DNA of 64,000 nt from Kamptonema formosum PCC 6407 (GCF_000332155.1 NZ_KB235898.1:205774-269773), one strand, 5' to 3'. Counted from the first letter of the stretch, positions 1 to 8,930 are shown. Numbers and translations: made by a program. Notes: generated by a model not told the origin, from the letters alone.

Positions 1-60
1 ATGGGGAGCAGGGGAGATGGGGGAGATGGGGGAGATGGGGGAGATTTCCTTCTGCCTTCT
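1..60. repeat. G-rich nonamer tandem repeat (partial composite repeat)
   Basis: Four or so copies of a unit like GGGGGAGAT lie just beyond the 3' end of hisF, followed by a short CTTCTGC heptamer run at about 49-80. The same nonamer occurs inside the composite repeats at 28756-28898 and 34737-34867. It extends to the window edge, so its full extent is not visible. Confidence 0.8.
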
Positions 61-94
61 GCCTTCTGCCTCCTGCCTCCTTCTTACAGTTGGT

Positions 95-865
95 TTAGAT
101 GGTTCGCACTGGTACTTCGTGCTTAGCTAGATAACTCTTAATTTCAGCGACACTGAGTTCGCCGAAATGCAGCAGGGAAGCCAATAGCGCGGCTTGGGCC
201 GAACCTGTGGTTACAGCTTCGTAAATGTGTTGGCAGTTGCCGGCCCCTCCAGAAGCAATCACCGGAATTTCGACAATTTCAGCGATAGTGCGGGTCAATT
301 CTAAATCGTAACCAGCCTTAGTGCCGTCAGCATCCATACTTGTTACCAAAAGTTCGCCAGCGCCGCGTTGTTCAACTTCCTTAGCCCAGGCGATCGCATC
401 TTTTCCCGTATTTTCACGACCACCCCGCACATAAACATCCCATCCCGGATTGTCGGGATCGACCCGCCGCCGAGCATCGATCGCCACTACAATACACTGA
501 TTCCCAAACCGCGAACTAGCGCGATTGATAAAATCGGGGTCGCGTACCGCCGCTGAGTTGATACTGACCTTATCAGCACCGGCTCTTAACAAATTTTTAA
601 TTGTTTCTAAGTTTTGGATACCCCCACCTACCGTCAACGGGATAAACACCCTTTCCGCCGTGCGATAGACCACATCAACGATAATATCTCTGTCTTCGTG
701 GGTCGCAGTAATGTCTAGAAACACCAACTCATCAGCACCCGCCTCATTATAGACTTGGGCTAGTTCTACTGGATCGCCAGCATCCTTAAGATCGATAAAG
801 TTGATACCTTTGACCACGCGACCAGCTTTTACGTCCAAACAGGGCAAAATTCTTTTAGCTAACAT
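95..865 (-). CDS. hisF: Imidazole glycerol phosphate synthase cyclase subunit HisF
   Basis: HisF is the cyclase half of imidazole glycerol phosphate synthase. It uses PRFAR and the ammonia released by the HisH glutaminase to make IGP (histidine pathway) and AICAR (returned to purine synthesis) in the cytosol. The 256 residues match the full family length of a beta/alpha barrel. The two catalytic aspartates are visible: Asp11 in [13 protein letters not shown] and Asp130 in VVAIDARR. Phosphate-binding glycine loops are GGGI near residue 80 and SGGAG near 205. ATG start. HisH is not a neighbour. The gene is transcribed away from the DUF2862 gene and ends next to G-rich repeats. Function is certain by family. 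Confidence 0.97.
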   Translation of the reverse strand: MLAKRILPCLDVKAGRVVKGINFIDLKDAGDPVELAQVYNEAGADELVFLDITATHEDRDIIVDVVYRTAERVFIPLTVGGGIQNLETIKNLLRAGADKVSINSAAVRDPDFINRASSRFGNQCIVVAIDARRRVDPDNPGWDVYVRGGRENTGKDAIAWAKEVEQRGAGELLVTSMDADGTKAGYDLELTRTIAEIVEIPVIASGGAGNCQHIYEAVTTGSAQAALLASLLHFGELSVAEIKSYLAKHEVPVRTI

Positions 866-1010
866 AACCTACCTGATGATTGGGATTAAAGAGTTTTGAG
901 ATTGCTTCGCGATCGCTCTTTTCATTGTTAATTCTGCACTTCCTTGCTGCGATCGCCCAACCCCCAAATCAGATAAACTGTGGATTGGTTGATGAGAGGA
1001 GAACATTTAA

Positions 1011-1217
1011 GTGTCTATAGAAGTAGGTCAGAGAGTCAAGGTGCGCCGTCTTAGAGACCGGGTACCTGCAAATATCATCGGTAAGTTGAAGCAAAATCCA
1101 GTTGGCACAGTTGATGGTTTCAGAATGGTTGACGGCAGCGGAGTAGGCGTAGTTGTCAAGTTTGATGACGCTAACTTTGCGACGTGGTTCTTTGAAGATG
1201 AGCTAGAACCTATTTAG
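1011..1217 (+). CDS. DUF2862 small cyanobacterial protein
   Basis: A 68-residue soluble protein with a GTG start; GAGAGGAGAA lies about 10 bases upstream as ribosome binding site. The sequence is basic at the N-terminus (QRVKVRRLRDRV) and has the block MVDGSGVGVVVKFDD followed by a WFFEDEL end. That pattern is what I know as DUF2862, a small SH3-like-sized family found almost only in cyanobacteria and plastid lineages. No function is established. It lies on the plus strand about 250 bases before the Get3-like ATPase gene. Confidence 0.75.
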   Translation: MSIEVGQRVKVRRLRDRVPANIIGKLKQNPVGTVDGFRMVDGSGVGVVVKFDDANFATWFFEDELEPI

Positions 1218-1247
1218 TATAGGGGCTGGAGTTCTTATAAGATTGCT

Positions 1248-1280
1248 TATGAGATTGCTTTTGAATCAAGCAATCTCATA
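1248..1280 (+). terminator. 13-bp hairpin downstream of DUF2862 gene
   Basis: Perfect inverted arms TATGAGATTGCTT (1248-1260) and AAGCAATCTCATA (1268-1280) are separated by 7 bases, 31 bases after the stop codon. There is no T-run, so it may be a 3'-end stabilising hairpin or a repeat copy rather than a true intrinsic terminator. Confidence 0.45.
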
Positions 1281-1470
1281 GCTCATCACTATTATTTTCC
1301 GATCTCCTTCTGTGTTGAGATGGCACTGAGGCTAACTGGCCGCTAACATAGTCAAGAACGCTGAACTGATAAAACTGCAACGGTCAAGTTGTTCTCTAGT
1401 AGAGGGAATGACTGCGATCGCTGACAGAGGGTTGGGCTGAATTGTAGGCTATTGGCATCGGGAACAGAAA

Positions 1471-2565
1471 ATGGCTTTGATTTTGACATTTTTGGGCAAA
1501 GGCGGTACAGGTAGAACCACGATCGCGATCGCAGCGGCGAAAAAGTTTGCCGCCTCTGGTAAGCGAGTCCTGCTAGCTGGTCAAGAACCGGGGCCAGCTC
1601 TAGGGATTATGCTACGTGCTACTGTGAGTGGAGAACCCCAGGAAATAGCCCCTAACCTCAAAGCAGTGCAGTTTCAAAGCACACTGCTGCTAGAGAAGAG
1701 GTGGGAGGAACTGAAGACTCTGGAAGCTCAATATCTCCGCACTCCTTTCTTTAAACAGGTTTACGGGCAAGAATTAGGCATATTGCCAGGAATGGACAGC
1801 GCTTTAGCACTCGATGCTCTGCGGGAGTACGATGCTTCGGGACAGTACGATGTTATTGTCTACGATGGCAGCGGTGGTCTTGAGGAATTGCGGATGCTGG
1901 GAATGGCGGAAATTTTGAGTTGGTACATCCGTCGCTTCCGCCAAGTTTTTGCAGACTCAGATTTAGGTAAATCTCTATCCCCCTTTGTGCAACCCGTAGT
2001 TAGCACTGTTCTTAATGTTGATTGGTCGGGCGATAATTTTGCCCAACCAGCACAACAAGTTAATAATATTTTAGATCAGGGTAGAGGGGCGATCGCAGAT
2101 CCGAATCGAGTGGCAGCTTATTTGGTGACGAATGGGGAGGAAAGTGCGATCGCAACGGCCCGTTATCTCTGGGGTAGTTCTCAACAAGTCGGTCTTACAG
2201 TTGGCGGTGTTATCCTTAATCAATCAGCAGTTACAGAGACTATTGCCGCCGAATTTGCCCCTTTGACAGCAGTATCAATCCCTGTAGCGGGTAATAATAA
2301 CTGGCAGCAATTAATGGATGCTTTACCAGATTTTAGTAAGGCCAGTGAAGCACCAAAACCGATTACCATCAACGTTGCTGACCGTCAAGTTAGTTTATTT
2401 TTGCCGGGATTTGACAAAAAACAAATCAAACTTACGCAGTCAGGGCCGGAAGTTACTATTGATGCCGGAGATCAGCGACGAAATATTCTCCTACCTCCCG
2501 CATTAACTGGAAAATCCGTAACTGGTGCTAAGTTTCAGAATAGTTACTTGATTATTTCATTTTAA
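1471..2565 (+). CDS. Get3/ArsA-like P-loop ATPase with HSP20-like C-terminal domain
   Basis: A 364-residue member of the ArsA/GET3 branch of SIMIBI ATPases. The N-terminal P-loop is GKGGTGRTT (residues 9-17): the signature lysine Lys10 is present, but the usual P-loop lysine is Arg15. The switch region reads YDGSGGLEELRMLG instead of the DTAPTGH of arsenite pumps, so arsenite transport is unlikely. The last ~65 residues (VADRQVSLFLPGFDKKQ onward) look like the alpha-crystallin/HSP20-like domain found attached to ArsA proteins in cyanobacteria and plants. A role in protein targeting or chaperoning is inference. It starts at an ATG about 250 bases after the DUF2862 gene. Confidence 0.82.
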   Translation: MALILTFLGKGGTGRTTIAIAAAKKFAASGKRVLLAGQEPGPALGIMLRATVSGEPQEIAPNLKAVQFQSTLLLEKRWEELKTLEAQYLRTPFFKQVYGQELGILPGMDSALALDALREYDASGQYDVIVYDGSGGLEELRMLGMAEILSWYIRRFRQVFADSDLGKSLSPFVQPVVSTVLNVDWSGDNFAQPAQQVNNILDQGRGAIADPNRVAAYLVTNGEESAIATARYLWGSSQQVGLTVGGVILNQSAVTETIAAEFAPLTAVSIPVAGNNNWQQLMDALPDFSKASEAPKPITINVADRQVSLFLPGFDKKQIKLTQSGPEVTIDAGDQRRNILLPPALTGKSVTGAKFQNSYLIISF

Positions 2566-2597
2566 GTTACATCTTGCACCATCCTCAAAAACCTGTA

Positions 2598-2652
2598 GGG
2601 GCGGGTTCGCCAGTAGCTTTACACAGTACAGAAAGACTAAAAAACCCGCCCC
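2598..2652 (+). terminator. GC-rich inverted repeat (terminator-like dispersed element)
   Basis: Arms GGGGCGGGTT (2598-2607) and AACCCGCCCC (2643-2652) are perfect complements around a 35-base loop, 33 bases after the ATPase stop. Elements built on CTGTAGGGGCGGG are widespread in cyanobacterial intergenic DNA. It could end transcription of the ATPase gene. Confidence 0.5.
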
Positions 2653-2714
2653 CACTCGGCGAGAGAGTCATTTATTTAAGATGTTTTAGGTGAGAACTTT
2701 AAGAGGAAGCCGTT

Positions 2715-3182
2715 ATGGTGACAAAACTAGAAATTGATAGACAAAACTTATATGAGACGGACTACTTGAAATGGATTGAAACAACAGTAGAAAAGTTGCG
2801 ATCGCAGGATTACTCAAACGTTGACTGGGAAAACTTGATTGAAGAAATAGAAAGCATGGGTAGAAGCGAACGCAGGAGTTTAGAAAGTAATCTTATTATC
2901 GTTATTATGCACTTACTCAAGTGGCAATTTCAGCCAGAGTTAAGAACCCGTAGCTGGAAAAGTAGCATTTTTGAACATCGCAGGCGCATTCGCAACGCTC
3001 TAGAAGATTCCCCCAGTCTCAAACCTTATCTAGAAGATATATTTGCTAAATGCTATTCCAATGCCGTTGAAAGTGCAAGTATTGAAACTGGATTGCCTCT
3101 GGAAGTATTACCCAAATTATGCCTTTATACTTCTATTGAGGTGTTAGATTCTAACTTTCTACCAGATGACAATGCTCAATAA
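2715..3182 (+). CDS. DUF29 family protein, tandem copy 1
   Basis: A 155-residue DUF29 protein, first of four tandem paralogues. It has the family pattern: an N-terminal YETDYLKWIETTVEKLR helix, the acidic block NLIEEIESMGRSERR, a hydrophobic MHLLKWQFQPE helix, and a C-terminal LPLEVLP...YTSIEVLDS segment. No signal peptide or membrane helix is seen. AGAGGAAG upstream serves as ribosome binding site. The biochemical function of DUF29 is unknown. Its sequence differs from the other copies at scattered positions (for example RRSLESN for RKSFKSN). Confidence 0.85.
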   Translation: MVTKLEIDRQNLYETDYLKWIETTVEKLRSQDYSNVDWENLIEEIESMGRSERRSLESNLIIVIMHLLKWQFQPELRTRSWKSSIFEHRRRIRNALEDSPSLKPYLEDIFAKCYSNAVESASIETGLPLEVLPKLCLYTSIEVLDSNFLPDDNAQ

Positions 3183-3221
3183 ATTAACCAGACTTAGGCA
3201 AAAACAACTTAAACTTAATTG

Positions 3222-3250
3222 TGTCATTGCGAGTCTTACGAAGCAATCTA
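3222..3250 (+). repeat. GTCATTGCGA...GAAGCAATC palindromic repeat, copy 1
   Basis: GTGTCATTGCGAG and GAAGCAATC form a short imperfect palindrome in the spacer between DUF29 copies 1 and 2. The same motif recurs at 3816-3846, 36132-36217 and 58450-58516, which marks it as a dispersed REP-like element. Confidence 0.6.
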
Positions 3251-3309
3251 AAACCCTAGTTTTTGGTGGAAAGTGTGTAAATAATATTAACATAAACTCA
3301 GGTAAAAAT

Positions 3310-3777
3310 ATGGTGACGGAAATAGGAATTAACAAACAAAGTTTATATGAAGCGGATTACTTGAAGTGGATTGAAACAACATTAGAGAAGTTGCGATCGC
3401 AAGATTTCTCAAACGTTGACTGGGAAAACTTGATTGAGGAAATAGAAAGCATGGGGCGGAGTGAGCGCAAGAGCTTCAAGAGCAATCTCATTGTGATATT
3501 AATTCACTTGTTAAAGTGGCAATTTCAGCCTGAATTAAGAAGTCGTAGCTGGAAGAGTAGCATTTTTGAACATCGCAGGCGCATTCATGAGGATATAGAA
3601 GATTCCCCTAGTCTCAAACCCTATCTAGAAGAGGTATTTGCTAAATGTTATTCAAATGCAGTTCAAGGAGCAAGTATTGAAACTGGATTGCCTCTGGAAG
3701 TATTTCCCCAATTATGCCCTTATACCTCTATTGAGGTTTTAGATTCTAACTTTCTGCCAGATGAAAATGCTCAATAA
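3310..3777 (+). CDS. DUF29 family protein, tandem copy 2
   Basis: A 155-residue DUF29 paralogue, very similar to its neighbours. The frame stays open upstream to 3166, but those extra 48 codons lie in the duplicated spacer and overlap the previous gene. I therefore start at ATG 3310, which gives the same MVT.IGI N-terminus as copies 3 and 4. The gene and the spacer before it repeat with a period of about 596 bases, so it arose by tandem duplication. Function unknown. Confidence 0.83.
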   Translation: MVTEIGINKQSLYEADYLKWIETTLEKLRSQDFSNVDWENLIEEIESMGRSERKSFKSNLIVILIHLLKWQFQPELRSRSWKSSIFEHRRRIHEDIEDSPSLKPYLEEVFAKCYSNAVQGASIETGLPLEVFPQLCPYTSIEVLDSNFLPDENAQ

Positions 3778-3815
3778 ATTAACCAGACTTAGGCAAAAAC
3801 AACTTAAACTTAATT

Positions 3816-3846
3816 GTGTCATTGCGAGTCTTACAAAGCAATCTAA
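3816..3846 (+). repeat. GTCATTGCGA...GAAGCAATC palindromic repeat, copy 2
   Basis: This copy is part of the second duplicated DUF29 spacer. It differs from the copy at 3222 by one base (ACA for ACG before AAGCAATC). Confidence 0.6.
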
Positions 3847-3905
3847 AGCCCTAGTTTTTGGTAGAAAGTGTGTAAATGATATTAACATAAACTTAGGTAA
3901 AAAAT

Positions 3906-4391
3906 ATGGTAATGGAACTAGGGATTGACAGACAAAGTTTATATGAATTGGATTACTTGAAGTGGATTGAAACAACAGTAGAAAAGTTGCGATCGCAGGA
4001 TTTCTCAAACGTTGACTGGGAAAATTTGATTGAGGAAATAGAAAGCATGGGGCGGAGTGAGCGCAAGAGTTTTAAGAGCAATCTTATTGTAGTTATCATG
4101 CACTTGCTCAAGTGGCAATTTCAACCAGAGTTAAGAAGTCGTAGCTGGAAAAGCAGCATTGTCGAACATCGCAGGCGAATTCGCGACGATTTAAAGGATT
4201 CTCCCAGTCTCAAACCATATTTAGAAGAGGTATTTGCGGAATGTTATTGGGATGCAGTTGAACAGGCAAGTGCTGAGACTGGATTAGCGATAGAAGTATT
4301 TCCCCAACTATGTCCTTACACTTCTATTGAGGTGTTAGATTCTAACTTTCTGCCCGATGAAAAAGTTGAGGAAATAAATGAAGAGAATTAA
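3906..4391 (+). CDS. DUF29 family protein, tandem copy 3
   Basis: A 161-residue DUF29 paralogue with ATG start at 3906. It keeps the core blocks NLIEEIESMGRSERK, LLKWQFQPELRSRSW and YTSIEVLDSNFLPD. The C-terminus is six residues longer than in copies 1 and 2 (KVEEINEEN), because the stop has shifted. The spacer before it is a near-copy (about five differences over ~140 bases) of the spacer before copy 2. The spacer after it is unrelated. Function unknown. Confidence 0.84.
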   Translation: MVMELGIDRQSLYELDYLKWIETTVEKLRSQDFSNVDWENLIEEIESMGRSERKSFKSNLIVVIMHLLKWQFQPELRSRSWKSSIVEHRRRIRDDLKDSPSLKPYLEEVFAECYWDAVEQASAETGLAIEVFPQLCPYTSIEVLDSNFLPDEKVEEINEEN

Positions 4392-4499
4392 ACTAGGAGA
4401 GCTATAAATAGATTTTTATGGACAAAATTTTCCATATTTATGATAGAAATATAATTGTAAATCAGAGAAACATAATTGTAAACATTGGGAGTGAACGTT

Positions 4500-4985
4500 A
4501 TGGTGACAGAAATAGGAATTGACAGACAGAGCTTATATGAGGCAGACTACTTGAAATGGATTGAAACAACAGTAGAAAAGTTGCGATCGCAGGATTTCTC
4601 AAACGTTGATTGGGAAAACCTGATTGAGGAAATAGAAAGCATGGGAAGAAGCGAACGCAAGAGCCTCAAAAGCAATATTATTGTAGTCATTATGCACTTG
4701 CTCAAGTGGCAATTTCAGCCAGAGTTGAGAAGCGGTAGCTGGGAAGGTAGCATCGTAGAACATCGGCGGCGCATTCAGGACGATTTGGAAGATTCTCCTA
4801 GCCTGAAACCATATTTAGAAGAGATATTTGATAAGTGCTATGCGGCTGCGGTTAAACAGGCAAGTGCTGAAACTAGATTGCCGATAGAAGTATTTCCCCA
4901 ATTATGTCCTTACACTTCTATTGAGGTGTTAGATTCTAACTTTCTGCCCGATGGAAACGTTCAGGAGATAACCGAACAAAATTAA
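4500..4985 (+). CDS. DUF29 family protein, tandem copy 4
   Basis: A 161-residue DUF29 paralogue. A TTG at 4485 is in frame, but ATG 4500 matches the N-terminus of the other copies and has GGGAGTG just upstream. The sequence is slightly more diverged (SGSWEGSIVEHRRR for SRSWKSSIVEHRRR; KQASAETRLPIEVF near the end). It is the last of the array; about 200 bases follow before chlG. Function unknown. Confidence 0.84.
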   Translation: MVTEIGIDRQSLYEADYLKWIETTVEKLRSQDFSNVDWENLIEEIESMGRSERKSLKSNIIVVIMHLLKWQFQPELRSGSWEGSIVEHRRRIQDDLEDSPSLKPYLEEIFDKCYAAAVKQASAETRLPIEVFPQLCPYTSIEVLDSNFLPDGNVQEITEQN

Positions 4986-5192
4986 ATTATTTTATAGCAA
5001 TTGCCAAGACAGTTTACGATAGATATCTGTAACTCTGCCATTCCGGCCCGATCTTTATTAAGAATTAGCAATTAGTAATTATCTGCGTCGCTGTGCGGTT
5101 AAAAATTAAGTATATCTATGAATATCAATGGTATCCTATCAGAAATATTATTGCAACGTAGAGCTACAAGATAGCACCGTCAACATAAAACT

Positions 5193-6209
5193 ATGTCTGA
5201 TTCTCCTCCTTCCCAGTCTACTCCAGAGCCAACACCCATCAGTGCTACCCAAACAGATAGCCGCACCGCCAAAACTCGGCAAATGTTGGGCATGAAAGGG
5301 GCTGCACCGGGCGAAACTTCTATCTGGAAAATTCGCTTGCAACTGATGAAGCCGATTACTTGGATTCCTCTAATTTGGGGAGTTGTGTGTGGGGCGGCTT
5401 CTTCTGGTAACTACACTTGGACGCTGGAAAATGTGTTAGTAGCAGCGGCTTGTATGTTGCTCTCAGGCCCATTGATGACAGGATATACCCAAACCCTTAA
5501 CGATTTCTACGATCGCGAAATCGATGCCATTAACGAACCCTACCGTCCTATTCCCTCCGGTGCGATCTCGATTCCGCAAGTCGTCACTCAAATTTTTGTA
5601 TTGCTGCTAGGTGGGATCGGCATTTCCATCGCCCTTGATTTGTGGGCCGGTCATAAGTTTCCGATCGTGGTTCTTTTAACTCTCGGCGGCGCTTTTATCG
5701 CTTATATTTACTCGGCACCACCGCTGAAACTTAAGCAGAATGGGTGGTTGGGGAATTATGCCTTGGGTTCTAGCTACATTGCTTTACCTTGGTGGGCGGG
5801 ACAAGCTTTGTTTGGCAAACTGGATGCAACGATTATGATTTTGACCCTGTTTTACAGTATGGCAGGGTTGGGAATTGCGATTGTTAATGATTTTAAGAGT
5901 GTAGAAGGCGATCGCCAATTGGGGTTACAATCCTTGCCTGTGATGTTTGGTGTGGATAAGGCGGCTTGGATTTGCGTGTGCGCGATCGACATCTTTCAAT
6001 TGGGAATTGCGGCATACTTGATTAGCATCCACCAGAATCTCTATGCTGTCCTCCTCGTGTTGTTGGTGATTCCCCAAATCACTTTCCAAGATATGTATTT
6101 TCTACGCAATCCTCTGGAAAATGATGTTAAATATCAAGCAAGTGCCCAGCCTTTCCTAGTATTAGGTATGCTTGTGGCTGCCTTAGCACTAGGCCACGCA
6201 GGGGTCTAG
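5193..6209 (+). CDS. chlG: Chlorophyll synthase ChlG
   Basis: ChlG prenylates chlorophyllide a with phytyl or geranylgeranyl diphosphate, the last step of chlorophyll a synthesis, in the thylakoid membrane. The 338 residues have a ~45-residue polar N-terminus and then about eight to nine membrane helices of the UbiA superfamily. Both aspartate-rich substrate/Mg motifs are visible: NDFYDREIDAINEPYRPIPSG near residues 107-127 (given here in part) and VNDFKSVEGDRQLG near 230. Length and motifs match cyanobacterial ChlG rather than the homologous homogentisate or ubiquinone prenyltransferases. ATG start; I see no clear Shine-Dalgarno. Confidence 0.96.
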   Translation: MSDSPPSQSTPEPTPISATQTDSRTAKTRQMLGMKGAAPGETSIWKIRLQLMKPITWIPLIWGVVCGAASSGNYTWTLENVLVAAACMLLSGPLMTGYTQTLNDFYDREIDAINEPYRPIPSGAISIPQVVTQIFVLLLGGIGISIALDLWAGHKFPIVVLLTLGGAFIAYIYSAPPLKLKQNGWLGNYALGSSYIALPWWAGQALFGKLDATIMILTLFYSMAGLGIAIVNDFKSVEGDRQLGLQSLPVMFGVDKAAWICVCAIDIFQLGIAAYLISIHQNLYAVLLVLLVIPQITFQDMYFLRNPLENDVKYQASAQPFLVLGMLVAALALGHAGV

Positions 6210-6420
6210 GGGGGAAGAAGGGGCTAGAAGAAGGGGCTAGGGACTAGGATGCTCAGGATTAGGGAAGAGTTTTGAGTTACAAGTCACGTTTATAACTCGC
6301 TCATAATTCCCTTTCCTTCTCTCCTAAATAATTAATTCTTTTTCCCTGTTCCCTCTTCCCCTAGTCCCTAACCCCTAGTCCCTAACCCCTAGTCCCTAAC
6401 CCCTTCTTCCTTCTTCGTTC
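6207..6420. repeat. Composite CTAGGGG / CCCTAACCCCTAGT repeat between chlG and PBP
   Basis: After chlG come AGAAGGGGCTAG units (about 6217-6249). At 6343-6415 a C-rich run of CCCTAGTCCCTAAC units, three to four copies, ends in CCCCTTCTTCC. The two halves are complementary and could fold on each other. The modules match parts of the larger composite repeats at 19205, 28756, 34737 and 45541. Confidence 0.75.
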
Positions 6421-6450
6421 TAAAATTAACAGGTGGTTTAAAAGTCTAAC

Positions 6451-8814
6451 GTGGCAGAATCTTTATCAAATATGCAAGATCCGGCAAGCCAAGGCAGCAA
6501 TGCTGTAGGGGCGAGTTTTGATGAAAATTGGTCGCCTGCTACCGATGGCGACGGACTCAACCAAGCTATAACGGAAGGGGCAGTGCCTACACCGCCGACG
6601 GGTCAAGAATTACAGCAAGGTGTGCCAGTTAATGCTGAACCGCTGACAGCCGAAGGTGCTGCACTTGAGACAGAGAATCAGCCATCTGACGCAAATAAGG
6701 TTGATATAGTTAAGCGAGATTGGTCGGGCTTGAGGAAGATTCGGGCTTGGTTTGATGCCAAATTTCCTCCTCTGACGAGTAGTGGCAAGAAAAATCTTTA
6801 CCGCCGCCCTATATTTTGGGTAGGAGTAGGTGTAGTTACTGTTGGCGGTAGTGCTCTGGGCTATGTCTGGTGGAGTCTACGTACTTTAGAGCAAGCTTTG
6901 CCGAATATTGCTGATATGTCGGCTTTTACTCGCGATGGGACTTTGAGTATTAAGGCGGCTGATGGAACGATTTTGCTGCAAAGTGGGCCTGCAACTAGGG
7001 AAAAGCTGCAACTGAGGGAGATTCCCGAACAGTTAATTAAGGCTTTTATTGCGATTGAAGATCGGCGTTTTTATGAACATGGGGGGGTTGATTATCAAGG
7101 GATTTTTCGGGCGATCGCTTCTAATATCATGGCGAGGGATTTAGTACAGGGTGGAAGTACGATTACGCAGCAGTTAGCGCGGATTGTTTTCCTCAACCAA
7201 GAACGTAGTTTGTTGCGGAAGGTGCGCGAGGCGCTTTTGGCTCAGAAAATTGAGCGGGAATTGAATAAAGATCAAGTTTTAGAGCGCTATTTGAATCTGG
7301 TTTATTTGGGTTCTGGTGCTTATGGGGTGGCGGATGCAGCCTGGGTTTATTTCAGTAAGCCGGTGAATGAATTGACTTTGGCAGAGATGGCGACTTTGGC
7401 GGGTTTACCTCCTGCGCCAAGTGAATATTCGCCTCTGGTGAATCCAGATGCTGCTAAGGAACGCCGCAATATTGTGTTGCAGCAAATGCTGGCAGCTAAG
7501 GTGATTACAGTGGCGCAAGAACGGGATGCGATCGCACAACCTCTGGCGGTGAAACCAAGTGCTCCAAAACGGCTGCAAGTGCAAGCTCCCTATTTTGCCA
7601 GATATATTATGAAAGAATTGCCACGCTATGTTTCTAAAGATGCTTTGGAAGCGGGAGGTTTGACTGTAGAAACGAGTATAAATTTGGAGTGGCAGAAAAT
7701 AGCAGAGCAGGTGATGAAAGATGCTGTAGAACTTGACGGTAAAGCTCAGGGATTTGAGGAAGCGGCGCTGGTTTCAATTGAATCTCGCACTGGGGAAGTG
7801 AAGGCGATGGTGGGGGGTGCGAATTTTCAAAAAAGTGAGTTTAACCGTGCTACGCAAGCTTTACGGCAGCCCGGATCTACTTTTAAGGGGTTGGTTTATA
7901 CGGCTGCGATCGCGGCTGGTTTTTCGCCTTATGACAGCTATGAAGATGGCCCGGTGATTTTTGATGGGTATCAACCAAATAATTATGGTAAAAGGTTTAG
8001 CGGTTGGCGATCGATGGCTGACGCGCTAGCAAGTTCTGTGAATGTGGTAGCGGTGAAAGTGTTAGTTGATGTTGGGTTCGATCCGACGATTAAGTTAGCT
8101 CATGATATGGGGATTAAGTCGAAACTCAATCCCACTTATTCGCTGGCTTTAGGCGCTTCGGAGGTGAATTTGCTGGAGTTAACTAATGCTTACGGCACTC
8201 TAGCAGCGCAAGGGAATTATATCGAGGCTCACGGGATTCGCCGGGTGATTAATCAGCGAGGAGATGTAATTTACAATGCTGATTTTAAACCTAAGCGAGT
8301 TGTCGATAAAAATAGTGCTGCAATTATTGCTTGGATGTTGCAGGGAGTGGTGCAAAGCGGTACGGGAGGGCCTGCGGCTTTGTCGGATCGGAATGTTGCT
8401 GGCAAAACTGGTACTTCTGAACAGGCTCGCGATCTGTGGTTTATTGGTTTTATCCCCCAGGTAGTGACGGGTATTTGGCTGGGAAATGATGATAATTATC
8501 CGACTTATGGGGCTAGTAGTACAGCCGCTTATAATTGGCGGGAATTTATGTCTCAGGTGGTGAAGGGAATGCCTATTGAGGAGTTTCCGAAGTTGCCGGA
8601 ATTGGAGGGGAGAAAGGGGAGTATTAAGGCGAAGCCCGTGCAGCCTGGGAATGTGGTTTATGGGATGATTAAGAATGATGACGATTCTATTTCTCCTTAT
8701 AATCCTGGGGGTAGTTCCCACGATTCTGCTACTTATCAAGATCCAGGTAGTTATCAAGAACCAGAGAGTTATCAAGAGCCAGCTTATCAAGAACCTGTTG
8801 AGAATTATAATTAA
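6451..8814 (+). CDS. Class A penicillin-binding protein (PBP1A type)
   Basis: A bifunctional peptidoglycan synthase that polymerises lipid II glycan strands and crosslinks stem peptides on the periplasmic face. The 787 residues run: acidic cytoplasmic tail to ~115, one membrane helix at about 121-141, GT51 transglycosylase with catalytic Glu203 in IEDRRFYEHGG and GGSTITQQLAR at 234-244, and the transpeptidase with Ser476 in SxxK (STFKG), SVN at 529-531 and KTGT at 652-655. All catalytic motifs are intact. The C-terminus is low-complexity, with repeated SYQEP-type units. GTG start at 6451. It lies between repeat arrays and converges on rsmB. Confidence 0.95.
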   Translation: MAESLSNMQDPASQGSNAVGASFDENWSPATDGDGLNQAITEGAVPTPPTGQELQQGVPVNAEPLTAEGAALETENQPSDANKVDIVKRDWSGLRKIRAWFDAKFPPLTSSGKKNLYRRPIFWVGVGVVTVGGSALGYVWWSLRTLEQALPNIADMSAFTRDGTLSIKAADGTILLQSGPATREKLQLREIPEQLIKAFIAIEDRRFYEHGGVDYQGIFRAIASNIMARDLVQGGSTITQQLARIVFLNQERSLLRKVREALLAQKIERELNKDQVLERYLNLVYLGSGAYGVADAAWVYFSKPVNELTLAEMATLAGLPPAPSEYSPLVNPDAAKERRNIVLQQMLAAKVITVAQERDAIAQPLAVKPSAPKRLQVQAPYFARYIMKELPRYVSKDALEAGGLTVETSINLEWQKIAEQVMKDAVELDGKAQGFEEAALVSIESRTGEVKAMVGGANFQKSEFNRATQALRQPGSTFKGLVYTAAIAAGFSPYDSYEDGPVIFDGYQPNNYGKRFSGWRSMADALASSVNVVAVKVLVDVGFDPTIKLAHDMGIKSKLNPTYSLALGASEVNLLELTNAYGTLAAQGNYIEAHGIRRVINQRGDVIYNADFKPKRVVDKNSAAIIAWMLQGVVQSGTGGPAALSDRNVAGKTGTSEQARDLWFIGFIPQVVTGIWLGNDDNYPTYGASSTAAYNWREFMSQVVKGMPIEEFPKLPELEGRKGSIKAKPVQPGNVVYGMIKNDDDSISPYNPGGSSHDSATYQDPGSYQEPESYQEPAYQEPVENYN

Positions 8815-8835
8815 CTGATGATCGTAGCCCCCATT

Positions 8836-8911
8836 GGTGTCAACTTAAGGTCAAACCCTGAATCCGACAGGGGTTAAAACCCCTGGCGGGCTTTCTGCTT
8901 AAGTTGACACC
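8836..8911. terminator. Perfect 14-bp inverted repeat between convergent genes
   Basis: Arms GGTGTCAACTTAAG (8836-8849) and CTTAAGTTGACACC (8898-8911) enclose an inner AGGGGT/ACCCCT hairpin. CGTAGCCCC occurs on both sides (8823 and 8916). It lies between the convergent PBP and rsmB genes and may act as a two-way terminator. The terminal repeats also suit a small non-autonomous mobile element. Confidence 0.55.
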
Positions 8912-8930
8912 TATGCGTAGCCCCTAAACC

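Noticed and set aside
8200-8790. 196-codon open frame opposite the end of the PBP gene
   Set aside because: It lies wholly inside a gene with intact catalytic motifs, and its translation is rich in I, R and S without protein-like pattern.
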